From the NCBI GenBank assembly GCA_023457135.1, contig JAEWMO010000133.1, positions 1-13,227 of the forward strand: a stretch of DNA of 13,227 bases. The letters run 5' to 3'. Of the stretch, positions 11,110 to 13,227 are shown in pieces. The position numbers and the translations under genes are program-made. The notes below the pieces were generated by a model, which saw only the letters and a program-made list of their open reading frames with translations, searched no databases and had not been told where the DNA came from. Positions within the stretch are counted from its first letter, which is position 1; each line of letters starts with the position of its first letter. Source of the stretch: Methanobacteriota archaeon. Its GTDB lineage: Archaea; Halobacteriota; Methanomicrobia; Methanomicrobiales; Methanoculleaceae.

Positions 11110-13227
11110 CTACGCTTCCGGTCCCGGAGGCTCGCAGCCTTCGGCCTCCCGGAGGGTGAACCGGAACGCCGCCCCGCATTCGGGGTGATCCGGTATGCGG
11201 TCCTCAACCCGGATACTGCCGCCATACCGTGCAACAAGCATCCCGACGATGTACAGGCCGAGACCCTGGCCGCTCTCCCGGACGTTCCGCTGCTCGAACC
11301 GGGCATGTATCGCCTCTTTTGCGCTTTCGGGGACTCCCGGGCCGGTATCGGCGACGGTGACCCGGACCATCCCTTCCTCCTCCGCCTCCTCGACGGTTAT
11401 GGCGATCTCGGTGTCGGGCCCGCCGTGCCTGACGGCGTTGCCGATGAGGTTCGTGAAGATCTCCGGCAGGAGGTCGTCGGCGTGGATCACCATACGCAGT
11501 CCGTCATACGTGATGCGGGCATCGGGATGGTGGGCGATCTCATCCCGGATCACCCGGTCAAGGTCGAGCGGAAGAAGCCCGGTCCGGTTCTCGCGGATCT
11601 TGCGGATGGTCGCGACGTTTGCAGTGATCTCGATGCTCTTTGCGATGCCTGCCCGGAGTTTCTTCAGGTAATCCAGTTCCTCCCCAGAAAGCCTCTCGCT
11701 GAGCAGTTCGGTGTAGAGGTTTGAGATGTTGTCGGCGTTCCGGATATCGTGGGTGAGGATATCGAGATAGAGGTTCGCCTCCCGGTTCGCGGCATCGAGC
11801 CTCTGGTAGAGCAGTCCTCGGAGGACCCCGGCTCCGACCTCCCGGCCGACTGCCTTGAGGATCTGCCGGACCTCCTGCGGGATCTCGTGCCGCGCGGTGC
11901 TCCCGAGTATGAGCGCCCCGACGACCGAGGACTCGGCGACGAGCGGGATGCAGGCAAGCGAGACGACCCCGAAGTCCGCGAGCGCGTCCTGGTCGCTGCC
12001 TGAGGTGTCATCCGTCCCTTCGATGAACCACGGCTGGCCGGCGACAAAGACCCTGTTGTAGGGCCAGTGGTGGACGTTGAGCGTCCGGTTCTGCATCAGG
12101 GTGAAATCGGGAGCCCCCCGGTGGCACCGGACGGCCGCCCGGGCCCGCTCTCTCCCCTCCAGCATGTAGATCAGACCGACGTCGAACCCGAAGTTGTCGA
12201 GAACCGCATCGAGAGCGTTGTTGAGGAGTTCGTCCAGGGTGAACGCGGATGCCGACGCCGTGATGACCGCGTTCAATACGGCAAGCCTCCGGTTCCGGAT
12301 ACGGACCTCCTCCTCCGCCCGTATCCGCTCCGTGACATCGGCAAGCGAGAAGACCAGCCCCTGGACGCCGCCCCCTGCACCCCTGACCGGGACGAGGCTC
12401 CAGTCCCAGTAGGTCGTCCCGCGTTCGGGCTGGTCCGGGTAGGTGAACGGCTTTGCATATGCCCGGAACGCTTCCCCGGTATCACGGACCCGCTCAAAGA
12501 TCGCCTGGTTCTCCGGGTCCGGGAAGAGGTCGAAGTGCCTGCGTCCGAGAAGTTCCTCCTTCGCGTACCCGGATCCTTCCGCGTAGGCTGTGTTCACGCG
12601 GATGAACCGGAACTCCGCATCGAGGAAGGCCAGGTGGATATCGGTATACTCCATGACCGTGCCGAGGAGGTCGCGCTCTTCGGCGAAGTCGGTAGCGAGC
12701 GACCGGTTCTCGGCGAGCAGCCGCTCCCGCTCCGCGTCCACCTGCACCCTCAGGGTGATGTCGCGGGCGAGCCACCAGACCTCCGCAAGTTCTCCCCGAT
12801 CGTCACGGACGGCCGTGGCCGAGATGGAGACGGGGATGGGCTCCCCGGCTGCCGGCTGCATCCAGACTTCGATCCCGCGCAGGGGCCCGGGGGTCACGGT
12901 CTTCTTGAGTTGCGAGACCATAGCCCGGTAGGCCTCCCTGCACTCCGGGATGATATAATCCTCGCCGTGCGTCCCGATCAGGCTCTCCCTCTCCCTGCCA
13001 AGAAGAAGCGCTCCCGCCCGGTTCACGTCGATGATCAGCCCCGAGGCGTCGCAGATAAAGTAACTGTCGGGGGCGAGGTCGAAGAGATCCCGGTAGCGTC
13101 CGTGCTCCTGCCGGAGCTGCCGGTGTTTCTCTTCGTCCTCCTTCTTCGCGGTGATGTCGGTGATGAGAAGGGCCACCGTCCCGTCGTCCGTGACCCGGAC
13201 CGAGCATGCCGCCCAGCGGCCATCAGC
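11110..13227 (-). CDS. PAS-PAS-GAF sensor histidine kinase (N-terminus beyond window)
   Basis: The frame is open to the window edge, and 705 residues are visible with no membrane segment among them. Counting from the first visible residue, 1-30 is the tail of a further PAS domain, ending VALLITDITAKKE. A PAS domain spans about 45-160 (DLAPDSYFICDASG) and another about 187-300 (AFLDAEFRFIRVN, then FSLADVTERIRAEEE). A GAF-like domain spans about 320-475. The kinase core has the phosphate-accepting H493 in ILTHDIRNADN, a type common in methanogen kinases, N597 in NLIGNAVRHGG, G1 DTGPGVP (627-633) and G2 GQGLGLYIV (653-661). All catalytic boxes are intact. No receiver is fused or adjacent, so its partner lies elsewhere. 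A GTG at 13176 is not a true start, because it lies inside the PAS tail. Confidence 0.93.
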   Translation of the reverse strand, partial: ADGRWAACSVRVTDDGTVALLITDITAKKEDEEKHRQLRQEHGRYRDLFDLAPDSYFICDASGLIIDVNRAGALLLGRERESLIGTHGEDYIIPECREAYRAMVSQLKKTVTPGPLRGIEVWMQPAAGEPIPVSISATAVRDDRGELAEVWWLARDITLRVQVDAERERLLAENRSLATDFAEERDLLGTVMEYTDIHLAFLDAEFRFIRVNTAYAEGSGYAKEELLGRRHFDLFPDPENQAIFERVRDTGEAFRAYAKPFTYPDQPERGTTYWDWSLVPVRGAGGGVQGLVFSLADVTERIRAEEEVRIRNRRLAVLNAVITASASAFTLDELLNNALDAVLDNFGFDVGLIYMLEGRERARAAVRCHRGAPDFTLMQNRTLNVHHWPYNRVFVAGQPWFIEGTDDTSGSDQDALADFGVVSLACIPLVAESSVVGALILGSTARHEIPQEVRQILKAVGREVGAGVLRGLLYQRLDAANREANLYLDILTHDIRNADNISNLYTELLSERLSGEELDYLKKLRAGIAKSIEITANVATIRKIRENRTGLLPLDLDRVIRDEIAHHPDARITYDGLRMVIHADDLLPEIFTNLIGNAVRHGGPDTEIAITVEEAEEEGMVRVTVADTGPGVPESAKEAIHARFEQRNVRESGQGLGLYIVGMLVARYGGSIRVEDRIPDHPECGAAFRFTLREAEGCEPPGPEA

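Noticed and set aside
13174..13227. GTG at 13174-13176 as the start of the soluble kinase
   Set aside because: The same frame continues to the window edge and encodes the tail of a PAS domain, so the gene begins outside the window.
1..13227. CRISPR array, tRNA or rRNA gene, insertion sequence or attachment site
   Set aside because: I saw no regularly spaced repeats, no cloverleaf with a recognisable T-arm, no transposase or integrase gene and no terminal inverted repeats.

Overview
The window looks like a piece of a euryarchaeal chromosome from a GC-rich, hydrogenotrophic-type methanogen, most likely Methanomicrobiales and close to Methanoculleus. This placement is inferred from gene content and style, not from a marker gene. 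The evidence is an archaeal-type riboflavin pathway reductase, a methanogen-type FMN-binding glutamate synthase-like protein, a TreT-like trehalose synthase, methanogen-style PAS/GAF histidine kinases with an HDIRN box, and AT-rich TATA-like elements about 26 bases before likely transcript starts. There are no rRNA or tRNA genes, CRISPR arrays, insertion sequences or integrase genes.

Layout. Positions 1-680 (-): C-terminally cut membrane protein of unknown function. 734-1867 (-): NAD-dependent sugar-nucleotide epimerase of the dTDP-L-rhamnose 4-epimerase type. 2046-3635 (-): FMN-binding glutamate synthase-like protein with an N-terminal four-cysteine motif. 3855-4319 (+): small secreted or lipid-anchored protein. 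4373-5053 (-): riboflavin pathway reductase. 5273-7072 and 7076-7504 (+): membrane histidine kinase and stand-alone receiver, translationally coupled. 7611-8936 (+): TreT-like trehalose synthase. 8964-9440 (-): Hsp20. 9816-11060 (+): tandem ferritin-like protein. 11110-13227 (-): soluble-looking PAS-PAS-GAF histidine kinase, cut at its N-terminus by the window edge.

The left half is separate housekeeping and surface genes, each with its own promoter. The right half reads as a loose signalling and stress neighbourhood: two histidine kinases, one receiver, a compatible-solute enzyme, a small heat-shock chaperone and a probable diiron protein. Joint regulation is inference from position only.

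The most unexplained DNA is the 375-base gap between hsp20 and the ferritin-like gene. It carries a palindromic TATA-like element, three successive three-base-loop hairpins and a T5 run on the + strand, with no + strand gene upstream for them to terminate. The divergent gap before the membrane kinase also holds a 12-base direct repeat spaced 52 bases apart and a perfect inverted repeat over the predicted transcript start. I see no clear evidence of a wholly new multi-gene system.
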